DNA of 64,000 nucleotides from Periplaneta americana (Eukaryota; Arthropoda; Insecta; Blattodea; Blattidae). The DNA lies in contig NC_091132.1 of the NCBI RefSeq assembly GCF_040183065.1, forward strand, positions 157,020,102-157,084,101, given 5' to 3'. Each line of letters begins with the position of its first letter. Position 1 is the stretch's first letter. The position numbers and the translations under genes are program-made. Below, in pieces: positions 43,981 through 55,800 of the stretch. The notes beneath the pieces were generated by a model. The model was not told the DNA's origin. It made no database searches and was given only the letters and a program-made list of their open reading frames with translations.

Positions 43981-44710
43981 ACATGGTTTCTTGGTAGTGT
44001 GGTTTCTATTCCTGAATTATAACCCTATTTTTCAGTGATGATTCCACATATCTGATTAGTCCTTATTACGTTGCTCTTCTTTTTTTAGCAAGTAGTCTCA
44101 TTTGATTTACACAAGAAGTGAGTGGTGTATCAACTCTAAACTCACAGTTCCCTCCAGATGACAAAGTTTGCTTAATAGGGATGTAAATACACTGCAGTAA
44201 ATGTAAATAAAGAAAGTCTACTACAGATGGGTGGTGGTCACAGGTGAAAGACCGCATTATCCCGAAATGGCGTTCCAAGCGATCTTGGCTAGATTTAGAC
44301 GTCAAAATATATTTGTACCCTTTGTCTCCTAGCCATTCACTTAGCTGCAGAGGACTCTGAATGGATACTAACAGGGATTCCATTGTTCCAGACGGTGCGA
44401 AACTATTGCCTTTAGTTTTTAGAAGCTGTAGAAAATTACGTAGTATATTGTGTGAGTCATCATACTTACAGAATGCTTTTGATGGTATGCGTGAATTATA
44501 ATGCGTTTGAAACTTTATTAAATCTTTTGTTCAGAGCCCTCAAAATCCACCGACTTGGTTTGTCGAAAAAATCTTATTCCATCAGCAACACTTCTACTCA
44601 TGAGTTGAAATGCAAGCATTGGTTTTAAGTGGGATGGGAGCCAGATAAATAAAAAATAATTTATATAAAATTGAAAATATTTTGTTATGATGTATTGATG
44701 CATATACAAT
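43981..44710 (-). pseudogene. P-element transposase C-terminal remnant
   Basis: The minus strand reads LPSHLKPMLAFQLMSRSVAD then GIRFFRQTKSVDFEGSEQ (44650-44520). After a one-step frame change it continues IKFQTHYNSRIPSKAFCKYD, LRNFLQLLKTKGNSF, LGDKGYKYILTSKSSQDRLE, RHFGIMRSF and DHHPSVVDFLYL, stopping at 44066. The ILTSKSSQDRLERHFG block is the hallmark of P-element/THAP9 transposases (LTSRLNQD-LE-FFG type). The N-terminal half, THAP domain and TIRs are absent. The remnant is missing from copy A. It lies in the intron of gene B, opposite strand. Confidence 0.8.
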
Positions 44711-44883
44711 TACCTCATTTATTTGTATCTTATAGGCAAATTCACACTTACAACCCTCGAAATACCCCTCCTGCTTGGGAACAAAAGCTTTAGATTATAT
44801 GAGTATGCCGCAGAAATTTAAATTACACTTTTAGTAAGCCACGTGCTGAAAAACGTTGAAAAATGCTGTTCTATAAGGAAAAT

Positions 44884-45943
44884 TCATTTCAATTTATTTT
44901 GGCCATTAGACATACAGTTTTAGGCTTCGTCAGAATACGTTCAAAAACATATAATACATTTGAAAAAACACTAATAAAAGGAACAGTAAATGTAAATAAA
45001 ACAAGGAAATAATGTAATAATTTGATTTTTTTCATGCATAAAGAAAACATTTCACCCTCAATATATTAATTGTAACTAATTGCAATTAAATGTATTTATT
45101 AAAAACAATTTCATACAAGTTTGTGTTGCAAATCTCACCAACAGAATAAAAAGGATTATTTAATAACCATTGAAAAATCTAGTTTTGAAGCTATTGATTG
45201 GTAGCTTATAGTATTGACTGGGGAGCTTATTATATAATTTCATCCCCATAATTGAAAAGTTTGTGTCGGTCTTGTGTAATCTACTATATGGGATATTAAT
45301 TTGTTCACTATTTCTAATTTCATGATCATTATACTAGCCACTAATGAGTAACAGTCTATATTTTGCCGAGTTTAAAGTATTAGATCATAAATATACAAAT
45401 TTATGATTATTAAAATCTATGTTTGTCTGAAAAGTGGCCGACAATATTCCACATAGTTTGTTTTACATAACATTCTAATGGCTTTCTTTTGTAAAATCAA
45501 AACACTTCCAATTTGGGTTCCATTTCCCCAGAAAATTAGGACATACCTGATTATCGACTGAAAGAAAGAAAAGTAGGCACATCTTAAATAATTTTGAGAA
45601 ACGCGAGTCGTTAATTTCTTTAACAAATGTAAAACTCTTGAAAGTTTTGTGCATATGTATTCGATGTGGTTGTCCCATGTTAAACTGGAGTCTATAAAAA
45701 GTCCTAGAAACTTTGTATAATTGAGTCTGGTGTTCTTATTTATTAGATAATTTAGGCTAAAAGTTGTGTTGAGAGTTTTTTCTTGATTAAGCAAAACACT
45801 ATTAAATTCAAACCATAATGCCTTCCATGATAGAATATCGTTGTTAAAAGCTGGTAATTGATTTAGAGCAGAACAAGAACATAGCAAAGTAGTGTCATCT
45901 GCATACATAATTGTTATTGCTTTAAGTACGCCACATAAAATCT
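44884..45943 (-). mobile_element. Truncated LINE, Jockey/CR1-like, copy B specific
   Basis: A minus-strand frame 45950-45417 encodes MYADDTTLLCS (catalytic YADD), FLGLFIDSSLTWDNHIEYIC and FSFFQSIIRYVLIFWGNGT. After a frame break, INIPYSRLHKTDTNFSIMG and KLYNKLPSQYYKL follow down to about 45220. Copy A near 4365-4405 runs straight through, so the insertion is later than the duplication. It is 5'-truncated inside the reverse transcriptase. Confidence 0.85.
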
Positions 45944-46084
45944 GTGTCAAGAATTATCTTCTATTAGGTGAAATTCTACTAGGCGGAATACGATTCGTAT
46001 GCTGTTCTGTGGTATCTAAAATCGATGCGCTTTTGTTAATGTAAACTGTGCTGTCTTCCTGTTTTATTTGCTCTGTATTTTTAG

Positions 46085-46167
46085 GAAGAGCAGAGTGACT
46101 TGCACACAGTGAATGAGGAGCCAGGGGCGGAAGTAACAGCAGACGACAACGAGGTTTTGACCGAAAG
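46085..46167 (+). CDS. C2H2 zinc-finger gene B, short acidic exon
   Basis: The acceptor TTTTTAG ends at 46084 and the donor GTGAGC starts at 46168. The exon is 83 nt: 27 codons (EEQSDLHTVNEEPGAEVTAD, then DNEVLTE) plus two bases completing an Arg codon with the finger exon. It starts in phase 0, so it joins either or both 138-nt exons. It is homologous to gene A exon 4534-4607, with an in-frame nine-base difference (three extra residues near LHTV). Flanking introns are homologous as well. The peptide is acidic with no recognised domain. Confidence 0.87.
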
Positions 46168-47241
46168 GTGAGCTTGTGTGCGAGTCTTCACGTAGAGAGT
46201 TCATTGTGTTTGAAGTTTCTGTTTTCTTGACTGTGTAGAATCAGCTTCAGAAGAACTGTCTGTCTGAATCATCCAGCAATAATCAGTTATCACATTCACA
46301 TTCCACTTTCCTTAGTATCTGGTTTCCATAAGTGCTGTTCAGGCCTTTCTTCTTGTAATTCACTAAAGCTGTCTAGGTTTTCAGTAACATAATATAGATG
46401 GACATGCAAGAAGTGGACCTTTACACTCATATTGCAGCCCGGGGTCTTGAAACGCTCCAACTTAATTTCTACAGTTTCTTTATAATTGAGGTCTTTCTAA
46501 TTTCCTAGGAAATTATGAACTACCATTTTGAGTCCATTCCAAGATTTTTTCTGTGAAGCAATTATCACGTTTACAAACTCACTGTGTAACATTGATTTTC
46601 CCATTTTAATTATTTGCTTGTTTGTTTATTTGTTTGTTTGTCTGTTGCTTCGTTCATGCAATCTGGTGGAGTTAAAGCCATCAGTCTTTCACTTTCACGC
46701 CACTAGAAATTCAATTACAATAATACGTATGATGGTTCTTGAAAAATGTTGTTTCACCAGGTTCTGATTTCTTTGTGTTTGGCCACTGTGTACTCTTCCA
46801 GTGTGTAAACCTAGCCTTACTGTCCCACTCACACAAGATACATGTTGGTGTTGTTACTAACTAATGCAGAGTTCTTAACATTAAAGCCATTAACTCCCTT
46901 GCCCTCCAATATTTCTCACACATAGTTTACAGTAGTGATGTCACGAAATCAGTACGGCAATTTATGATTTTGAAATTACGGGATAGCCACATGCTTCTCT
47001 GTAAAAGACTGCACATAACTCTATGACTACCCTGCGTACAGGCAGGGTTGTACAACTTGTTACAGTGAGTAAGGGATTGTAGTTGTACGGGAAATCGTAT
47101 TCATAACAGAGAATTTATGTCTGAGATACGTCAGGCACAATAATAATCAGCAATATAAAAGTGTAATGAATTTATATAACAACTTCTACGAAAGACAACA
47201 GAATAAGGCATAATAATTATTATTATTTTAATTTGAAATAT
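46168..47241 (+). other. Intron of gene B, paralogous to 4608-5845
   Basis: Same order of motifs as copy A, including a TTTG-rich tract (46615-46645), but lacking the family-2 SINE fragment found at 5031. No gene. Confidence 0.6.
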
Positions 47242-47252
47242 TTATGATACAA

Positions 47253-47523
47253 GTCCACACCTGTGGAGTAACGGTTAGCGCGTCTGACCGCGAAACCAGG
47301 TGGCCCGGGTTCGATTCCCGGTCGGGGCAAGTTACCTGGTTGAGGTTTTTTCCGGGGTTTTTCCTCAACCCAATATGAGCGAATGCTGGGTAACTCTTGG
47401 TGCTGGACCCCGGACTCATTTCACCGGCATTATCACCTTCATCTCATTCAGACGCTAAATAACCTAAGCTGTTGAAAAAAAGCGTCGTAAAATAACCTAC
47501 TAAAATAAAAATTAAAAAAAAAA
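47253..47523 (+). mobile_element. SINE family 1, copy B specific, 11-bp TSD
   Basis: Full-length head (B box GGTTCGATTCCCGG), body and tail. The TSD TTATGATACAA lies at 47242-47252 and 47524-47534. Copy A near 5830-5850 shows the empty site. Confidence 0.93.
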
Positions 47524-47789
47524 TTATGATACAATATAATTATGATTTTTTTTATTATTTCTTTATAAATTAACAGTATTTCACGTTAAATAATATAGCA
47601 TATTCTTCTAGGCGAAAATTGTATGTACTGTATGTAAATTACTTGAATTATGTTGCGTAACGAAACATTGGAAGAAAGATCCATAAACTGGTACGTATAT
47701 ATATGTGCTTATTGAACAGCAAAAAAAAAGTAGTTATTTCCTAAGCTTTTATTTCGTTAGTTATTTGTTAGAATTGCAATGCATACTTA

Positions 47790-48782
47790 CAATGTCCAAA
47801 AACATTTTCTTGTATTACAAGAGTTCATTTTTCTCACTTGAAGTACTTGCAGCACACGCATGACGTTTGAAATTTATTTTTGGATATAACATTCTTTATA
47901 TCAGGTAATAGTACATTAGCAGGTGCAGTCCTTAAAACTGAAGATAAATTATTGCCTATCAGTCGACTTCTTAGCCCAAACTTGTTAAGTTTCATGAAAG
48001 AAAAATAATAGGGTTACACCTATATGTACTGCCGAACATTGATATTATTTCTGAAACATATTTTTATGTTATTATTTATAATAAAAAGTAAACATTGAAG
48101 TAACTGAAGATAATGTGATGATGACTTCAATGGTCTTTACTTGTTAGCATGAAATAGAGTGATGCATGGTATTAAATTTGTACTTTGCTATGACATCTGG
48201 CATAAAACTGCACGTAGGAGAGGGATATCAGGGGAGGTAATGTTTGAGTGTGTGCTGTGCTGGAAGGAAATTGAACAAAAGCATGTAAGGGAACTAGAAT
48301 GGGATGAGGTCGCTAGTTTAGAGGAAAGGGCTGGACATCGCTGTAAATATTTCTGATCTATGTCTTTCTTAAGACAGCACACTGGATAAAATGGTGAAGA
48401 AATAATTTCAATTTTGTTCAAGTGTTTGTAGGTAGCACTCTTGATAATAGTCCTATATCACATATAAAATTAAATGGTATTATTATTAACTACATAGTCT
48501 TTTTTGTTTATATATTTGTTTTCGTTTATTTATATCTGATGTGTTTCTCGTTTCTTTAGGAAGTGAAACAAATATTAATTTTTTTTATAAAGACCAGGAC
48601 TCGCCTATTAAGAGCCTACAGGTGGTCGGGCAGTAATATTTTATAAAACAGGCGTCACAAAGTTTATTAACAAACGCCATGTAACTTTTAAAATAAATTA
48701 ATTAGAACTAAAGGAAGGAATAATTTTACGCTACTAGGATTTCAACACACAACCCGTGGTAGGAAAAGCAGACATCCCTAAG

Positions 48783-48818
<36 letters not shown>

Positions 48819-50660
48819 CGTAAGGTTAACTACATTGTAGACAGACGAGTTTCAATGAACAAACAGAACAGCAATACCTTTAAGTGGAGTTCGTTTACAC
48901 GTGTGAACTGCACGTAGAACTTAGAATTTCTAACTATCAAGAGTCGATCCATTCTTTTTGCTGTGAAGCTTAAATCTTATTATGTGAAATCATTAGTGAC
49001 CAATAGTAGGATTCTGTATTGTGCTATGCTGTAGTTATTATTCTGAATGGTTTCATTAATTTGTCCATCTTTATTTTCCATTATCAAAAAGAGGCTCAGC
49101 AACATCTGCATATATTTCATACTTCAAATTGTATAAAATGGAATGCCGCTTACCTTAGGTGCCATCAATAATAAAGTAAGGATCAGATCAATCCTAATCA
49201 AATTCTAGAGTGGAGTAACACGGGGAAGCTCATAAGAGACACAGAACCAAACATATACTGTATTCATCAAACAAACACTCAATATCGTTAATTCTTTCAT
49301 AGCATTCTACCCTGGGTGAGATCTGTCTTTGCAAACCCAGTATTCTCCAATCTTTCCTAATTTCCGCCTTTCTTATAGTGTCCGCTTTCAACCCATATGT
49401 CTCACTGTCGTCTGTTGTCTGAAGGTTCTGGTCAGTTTCCTGTCCGGCAAACTTGAGAATATGTGGCAGTATCCACTTTCCCTTCCATTTCCAGGTGATA
49501 TAGTGGAAAATGCAGCGCTCATTTTATGGAGTGTGTGTGTCAGGCACTTTCATACAAACACGCTCTGGCTTTCTCAGTACTACAGTTGTAGATCTTTGGG
49601 TGATTCAGGGACGTACCTTCTGGTCACCTGGGTCAAGCAGGAATAGACGCCTATGATCTTTCTGCTTCATTTTCCTCTCAGGAGTTTAGAGATCGTTCAC
49701 ACAACTGACGTCATTTGTGTTGCAGAACAGTCGCAGAGGCCACCTTAGAAGTTGTGTTTTCTCTAGCAATTTTGTCCACAGTATCCACCCCTGCTTTGGT
49801 TTTGTTATAGTCGAGTATTATTTGTGACTTGAAATTATTGTCTTTTTTTAAACAAGAAATGTCATGATGCTGTGATGGCAGTAGCATAACACAATCTTCT
49901 TCTTCTTCTTCTTCTTCTTCTTCTTTTGTTTTGGATTATAGACTGTCAGTCAAATGACCAATAGCCCAAAAAGAAACAGAAAGAACTTCTCTTCCTTTCC
50001 CTACTGTGTACGTTTGGGAATATGAACTTTCTTTTTTTTTCCACACCAGTGAGGGCTAGATTTTGAACTAAAATGTTCTCCATCAAATTACAGCTTATGA
50101 AGAGTTGTTCGTTGTTACTCTTCGTCCTATTCTCTAGAAAGCTAATATAACATCTTGGGAAGTTCTCATTCCTTGGTTCTTGTCTGTTCTCTGGAGACCC
50201 ATCCGGAATCCCTACTGTGTGAACTTGCTGGTATGACAATGACAGGTATTTATACCAAATTTCTAGATTCTTGTTCTGATAATAACTTGGAAATAACATC
50301 ACCCACGTAAAAGTGACTAACTAAAATGCATTCAATAGGAGACTATATTGCTACAGACGTCTCCAATACTTCTCTCAATTGAGTCAATTTATGTTTTTAT
50401 GTCACTGAGTGCGAATACAGTTGTCATTAAAGTAGAGAAAAAAAATATTTACTGGTCTTGTATTGCTTTAGAATTGTAAATTACATTGTTGTAGAGCTTT
50501 GAAAGAAATGTTGCTAGTTTAATGTTGGCAAAACAACAAATACCAAGTTAGAGATAATACCAATACAAATTTTTTTTATGATAATGATTTTTATGAAATA
50601 TAATCAGTAATGTTCTTCTCCCAAATGTCATAATTTTAAAGTGACAAGATTAACAAACTA
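47790..50660. other. Left part of a copy-B-specific block, no gene recognised
   Basis: Copy A passes from 6060 to the sequence seen at 55140 without this block. It contains a (CA)n run (48784-48816), a (TTC)n run (49897-49926) and short open frames (up to 118 codons) without recognisable motifs. Its origin is unknown. Confidence 0.5.
48784..48816. repeat. (CA)n microsatellite
   Basis: About 16 CA units. Confidence 0.95.
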
Positions 50661-50809
50661 CGAGGGTCACTCCGAAAGTAATGCACAACAATTGTTTTAA
50701 ATTTATTTTCTATTCTACACATTTGCAATTTATGGAGGTCATAGATACATCCTCCCTGCTTGTATTCAAATTTAATATAAGTACTTCCCGTGATAGCACT
50801 CCTTCAGAA

Positions 50810-52060
50810 TGGCTGCTGTACTTGACATTCGTCAGAAACACGTGCTGTTATCGAGTTCCTGTGTCTTGTGAGGAGATACTGGGAAACATTCACAAGAAGT
50901 TGAAAAAATAGTATGGAGATGTAGCTGTCGATCGCAGTACTGTTAGTTGGTGGGCAAGCAGGTTGTCTGGTGAAAGAGGGCACGCCAATATTCGGGATAT
51001 TCCTCGCAAACGCAAACCCCCAACACTGCACGAAGTCCTGACAATTTGCAGCGCTTTAACAACACTGTTGTGGCTGACAAACGCTTAACAGTGAAAGAAT
51101 TGTCACTCTAAGTTGGAATAGGAGAAGCAAGTGTATGTGCAGAATATTGAAACAGTTGGAGTTAAAAAAGATTTGTGCCAGGTGGGTTCCGAGGATGTTG
51201 ACAGAAGCCCACAAAGAAACCCGAAAAACAATGTGCAGAGAACTTTAGGAACATTATGAGAATGGTAGAGATTACCTTCTTGCAAAAATTGTGACAGGAG
51301 ATGAAACATGGCTCCACAATTTTGAACTGGAGGCAAAGAGGCAAACAATGGCATCAAGCAAATTCACCAAAGAAAAAGAAATTCAAATCTGTGCCTTTGG
51401 CAGGAAAAGTTATGACTATTCAGGGGCGTATTTTGCGGGCTACTGGGGCTACCGGAAATTACAAAAGAAAAAGTTTATAATATAACATAATGTAATAATT
51501 TTGTATTATTAGTTTTACCATAGTAATTAAAATTAAAGTAATTGTTAGATATATTTTGTGTAATAATAGGGTCAGCGGTAGCCGGAACACTTTAACCAGT
51601 ATACGCCACTGTGACTATTGGGTTTGTTCGATTCAGGAGGACTCTTGTGGACGTCATGTCACACAGAACCGCCATTAATTCTCAAGAAACTTCAAGCTAA
51701 ACTGAGTCGTGTTCGACCACATCAGGAGAAGCAGGATGTTCTCCTGTTGCACGACTACACACGGCCACATGTCAGTCACAAGACCACAGACCAGATCAAA
51801 AGAATTGGATGGACAACACTGTCAAACAACTGCCTTACAGTCCTGATCTGGCATCATGCCACTAGCATCTCTTTGGTAAACTCAAACAATCTCTTCGCAG
51901 AACGAGGTTTGAATATGACTCCCTCTTGCACCCTGGTAAAGACTGGGTGAGACGTGTTGGTTCAGACTTTTATCGTGTAGGTATACAGGCCCTCGTTCCA
52001 AGGTGGCGTAAGACAGTTGAAAGGGACGGGGATTATGTGGAAAAGAGATTTTTATGCTTA
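50810..52060 (+). pseudogene. Mariner transposase pseudogene
   Basis: Recognisable pieces are VIEFLVLXGD-like N-terminus, GDVAVDRSTVSWWASRLSGE (about 50920), VTGDETWLHNFELEAKRQ (first catalytic Asp, about 51290-51340), SRVRPHQEKQDVLLLHDYTR (second Asp with HD; the usual HDNARPH has become HDYTRPH), and VQALVPRWRKTVERDGDYVE (C-terminus, about 51980). Stops and frame shifts occur throughout, and a MITE splits it at 51421. Confidence 0.82.
51421..51611. mobile_element. hAT-like MITE nested in mariner, perfect TSD
   Basis: The 191-bp sibling of 30289-30482. The ends are CAGGGGCGTATTTTGCGGGC and AGTATACGCCACTG. The TSD TGACTATT lies at 51413-51420 and 51612-51619. Confidence 0.94.
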
Positions 52061-52634
52061 AAGAATGTATCTACATTCTGTGAAAATAACAAACCTGTTG
52101 GACAAAAACCAAATTTTTGAAATAAATGTTGTGCATGACTTTTGGCGTGAACCTCGTATAAACATCGTATATATGACGAGTATAAGGGTAGAAAGAGTTA
52201 TAGCACATTCGTATTCCCGAATTTCGAAACAGTGGCAGAAAATAGCACACTCATGTCGAAGAAGATGACTTTGGACAAAGAGGTTGTACAGATCAGAACC
52301 TAATTGGTGAGACAATTTTGATGCATCCAAATTACTCACAAATTATTTACAAAGATGCATCACTAATGCTATTGTACCTCCTGGTGAAATAGATTAGTGT
52401 TTGTTTTGATTTAAATATTCAATAATTGAATCAGGGATTGCAGAAACAGCACATGTCATGAAAACTAAATTTTTCAGTAGACACAAGAACGGTATTACTG
52501 GTAGTACACCACATCATTGGTTATAGTACTGGCTTCCTCATAGAGAAGCCCAATTGATGTGTCGTTTTATACCAAATATATTGAAATCTAATGAATGGTT
52601 AATAAAGTAAATCAGTATATATTAGGGTGTATCG

Positions 52635-52636
<2 letters not shown>

Positions 52637-52667
<31 letters not shown>

Positions 52668-52668
52668 C
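52637..52668. repeat. Poly-T tract inside the TIR
   Basis: About 32 T. The corresponding run in the right TIR (54910-54923) is about half as long. Confidence 0.95.
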
Positions 52669-53076
52669 AAAAATGAAAGTGGCTAGTGCGGAAAAGTTGC
52701 GACTTGTGGCAGAAAGAACGTAGAAAAAAGAAAACGGTAATTCGACAATATCCTGTGTCTCCGCATCAGCTCTAAAGTTTCGCGAGCCTAATGCTCTACG
52801 TCTGTTTTCAGTTTTTTTTTCTGTAGTGCAGCTCTTCGCTTATTTCTTTAAATTTACACTCAGAAATAACCCAGGACTCACTACGAGGAGGTGGCTGCAC
52901 TTCCAGCCCCATCCCTCCACCCATCCTTAGTAATATACTCCGGTGTCAAATGTTAGTTTACGCTGCATAGTCAGACTTCGTTCCGAAGCATGGTATTTCT
53001 TAGCTATGCACACTAAATTATGTGAAGGATTCCTACGGCTCACATACAAGCGGAGAATCCTACAAGCCGTTGTAAG

Positions 53077-53420
53077 TCATCGAGATTGAACAACTGGCCC
53101 TGGTTTCTTCCTTTCAAGCTCTATCGGACAGTGACCAGAATGAACGGCTTGGGAGATCCCCAAAAGATACTCCTGATCAGTAGGCCTACTAAGATCGGAG
53201 ATCTGTTCCTCGTTAATTTTGGTAATCCAGGGTACTTCAGTGATTTTAAAATTAGCCACTGATTTTGCCTCACAATGGAGTAACTCTGTCCAGAACGTGT
53301 GCCTGGACCTTTAGTGATACCAGCGAAATATTTCATGAAATAGTGGAGTGGAAGCTCATTTCCATGGAGAAGACAAATTAATATTTGGAGTGGTCTGCCG
53401 ATTTCCTTTTCGATTTCCAA
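53077..53420 (-). pseudogene. Decayed protein piece of the 2.3 kb TIR element
   Basis: Two overlapping minus-strand frames read IGRPLQILICLLHGNELPLH, YFMKYFAGITKGPGTRSGQS, then ISDLSRPTDQEYLLGISQAV and HSGHCPIELERKKPGPV. I recall similar blocks (FICQLHANELPLRHL, GPIGK, DLSTDQ-YL) in repetitive uncharacterised arthropod proteins, presumably the transposase of this element, but I cannot name the superfamily. A further minus-strand frame (53651-53995) shows no motif. Confidence 0.5.
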
Positions 53421-54943
53421 TCTGGTTCAGAGGAAGGGGAAGGGTAATATAGTTCTATTAAAGTTATAATTATGCTTCTCTTCTTTCTCTCGGCGATATA
53501 ATCGGCTGTCCTTTTCCTCCTGTGTTTGTGCATTGTCCTTTCGGCCAACAAAATATACCGCTCGAATGAAATTATTAGGTGCTTCTTCTTTCTGAATATT
53601 ATCTCCAATCTTCATTTCTCTCATGACCATCTATTATGAGACGCTTATTCCTAGTAGATATTATTCTCGCGTCTTGTAACAGCTATCGCAATTCCGTAGA
53701 GCCACATCTCTCCTCGAGGCGCCTGTCCTGAAGACTGCTGAAGATAATTTTGGTACAGACAAGCGAGCCTGAGCGGCAGAGGGCTTAGATTCGAAGTCAG
53801 AATCCGCACTGCTTCATTGCTGTTCCAAGTGGTGCGAAGGCGAAGACTCTGAGCTTGTAACTGATGTCTGTTATCTCTTCCTTGGAATCCAAGTCGCACT
53901 TCTTCAGATCGATGGCGAATGGGCCTCTTCGCTTTTCTCTCTTCACACTTAAATAGTGTCTTGGTCGTCACAATGTCGATGTTATCAATAATCATATTTC
54001 GTTAATTCCTCCGGCCTATTAGAAAGGATAGTTCTATCGATGCAACTTTTCTACTTAACTCACATTCACAAAGGATTTCCGGGTCCGGGCACTTACAAGT
54101 GCATATATCAAACTATTTTCAACCTTTATTAATAAAACCTGCTAATGCGCCCTTGAGATTGACCCACTTCGTTAATGCGACTTCAGAATATTCTGATATT
54201 TACTATGATACCATTTCATCTTTTCCACTACTCTACGTTTCCTGATGGTAGGAAGGCTTGCTGTTTTTCAAACCTCGATAAGTTTTTGGGTAGTAACATG
54301 AGCGATATCTTATATTCCATATAAGGTGTTTTCCACCTAGTTCGTTTGTCTTTAACTCTCTGATCCAAAGAAAATGTATTATCACATCCTTATAGGTTGG
54401 AAGTTGCGACTCTCTTATCGGTCCTTATGTAGCGAACAAAGGACTGTCAGCAGTACGGCGAGTACTGAATTATTTTTTCCATCATGGCAACACGATGCAT
54501 AAGAAGTATTGCATGTACCACTAAACCACAGATATGATACACTATTTCACAGGAAAAACAGCGTTACAAATCTGTCCAGCGTAGCTTACCAAATACAACT
54601 GCTGGGCAGACGCTACCCTGACTGCCAGCATCCCTCTCTTCTCTCACCCCACAGAAGATACTGATGTCAGATGCTTTTCTTCTTCTTGTACTATCTTCGC
54701 TAACCTTTAAAAGATCTGATCGATGGGGGTAGTTGTATAGGTATGCAGACTGTCGTTATATCAATTTTTACAAGTATGTGTTATAAATTCGAATCTTCAG
54801 TATGGATGCGGAGACACAAGATATTGATTAAATTTAATTTTCTTTCTCCTGCAGTCTTTATAGCACTAGTCGCAACTTTTCCGCACTAGCCACCTTCATT
54901 TTTGAAAATTTTTTTTTTTTTTTCGATACACCCTAGTATATAT

Positions 54944-55800
54944 TAGCTTGACATGTGCTGTTTCTGCAAGGCATCATATTCTAGTATAATAATTTCAATT
55001 CAACTAAAGTTTATTTGCCAAATTAGGGATATAATATATGCATAGGCATAATATATACATAATACATAAGTTGAGCATATAAATTAACTTCCTTTTTCAC
55101 AATAGGCCACTGAAAAATATTATTGTAAAATTCTTCATATTCATGTAGTATGTAACGCATTAGTTTGTGTATATCGTCAAGTTTCTCTCTTTGAATTGAC
55201 ACGATTTTTTCTGGATATGCTAATGAAGGTAAATGTAGTATTCTCCTTTGTACTTACAAGCAGACATTCTCATGGGGGCAGATAAAATAATGAATCTTGT
55301 TTCTTCCATCATTTTAATATTAAAATTTTGGCCACTCGACCGCAATTATGAAGCTGTAAAAAATAAGTTTCCCTGGGAACCTTTGCAGAAACAGAACAAA
55401 ATTTCATTGTAAATTTTATTGGAATAGATATAGCAATTATTGAGTTATTTTTCAACGTATTCACCAGCAGAATTGAGACATTGTCATTCAGTGGGATCAA
55501 TTTTTGTATCCTTGTGTCGTAGATGTCTGCCATCTGAAATCGGAACCAATGTGTCGGCACATGTCTTTGACATGAGTTGTTTCTGCGCGCTTTCAGGATT
55601 TCACAGGTCTCCAAATGTGAGACGGCTATACTGACATATGTGGTTTCTGCATGGAATAATAGCCCTATATCAACAGTTCATGAACTCGAATAAGCTCATT
55701 TCGCCACAATTAGTGACATGTGCTGTTTCTGCAATCCCTGATTCAATTGTATGTATATTTGTTGCGACTTTTTTAAAGACTCATAGCATCTTTCCTTCAG
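54944..55800 (+). other. Intron end of gene B before the finger exon
   Basis: From about 55140 it is paralogous to 6070-6692, including the possible mariner fossil (55505-55620, minus). GACATGTGCTGTTTCTGCA and the following bases at 55716-55745 also occur inverted at 52430-52465 and partly at 54952, a small local repeat. Confidence 0.55.

Larger units (their letters stand above)
50661..52156 (+). mobile_element. Fossil mariner element with nested MITE
   Basis: The inverted ends are CGAGGGTCACTCCGAAAGTA and CGAGGTTCACGCCAAAAGTC (right end complemented), with TA at 50659-50660 and 52157-52158. Without the nested 191-bp MITE the length is about 1.3 kb, normal for mariner. Unlike the 34696 element it is full of lesions, and its TIRs belong to a different lineage. 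Confidence 0.88.
52623..54935 (-). mobile_element. TIR element of 2.3 kb, hAT-like TSD
   Basis: Both ends read TAGGGTGTATCGAA followed by a homopolymer tract and then AAATGAAAGTGGCTAGTGCG, CGGAAAAGTTGCGACT (right end complemented), a TIR of about 70 bp. The TSD GTATATAT lies at 52615-52622 and 54936-54943. A decayed coding region is on the minus strand. It is absent from copy A. Confidence 0.85.

Noticed and set aside
48159-49646. Short open frames as genes in the copy B block
   Set aside because: No motif, no splice logic, and no partner in copy A.
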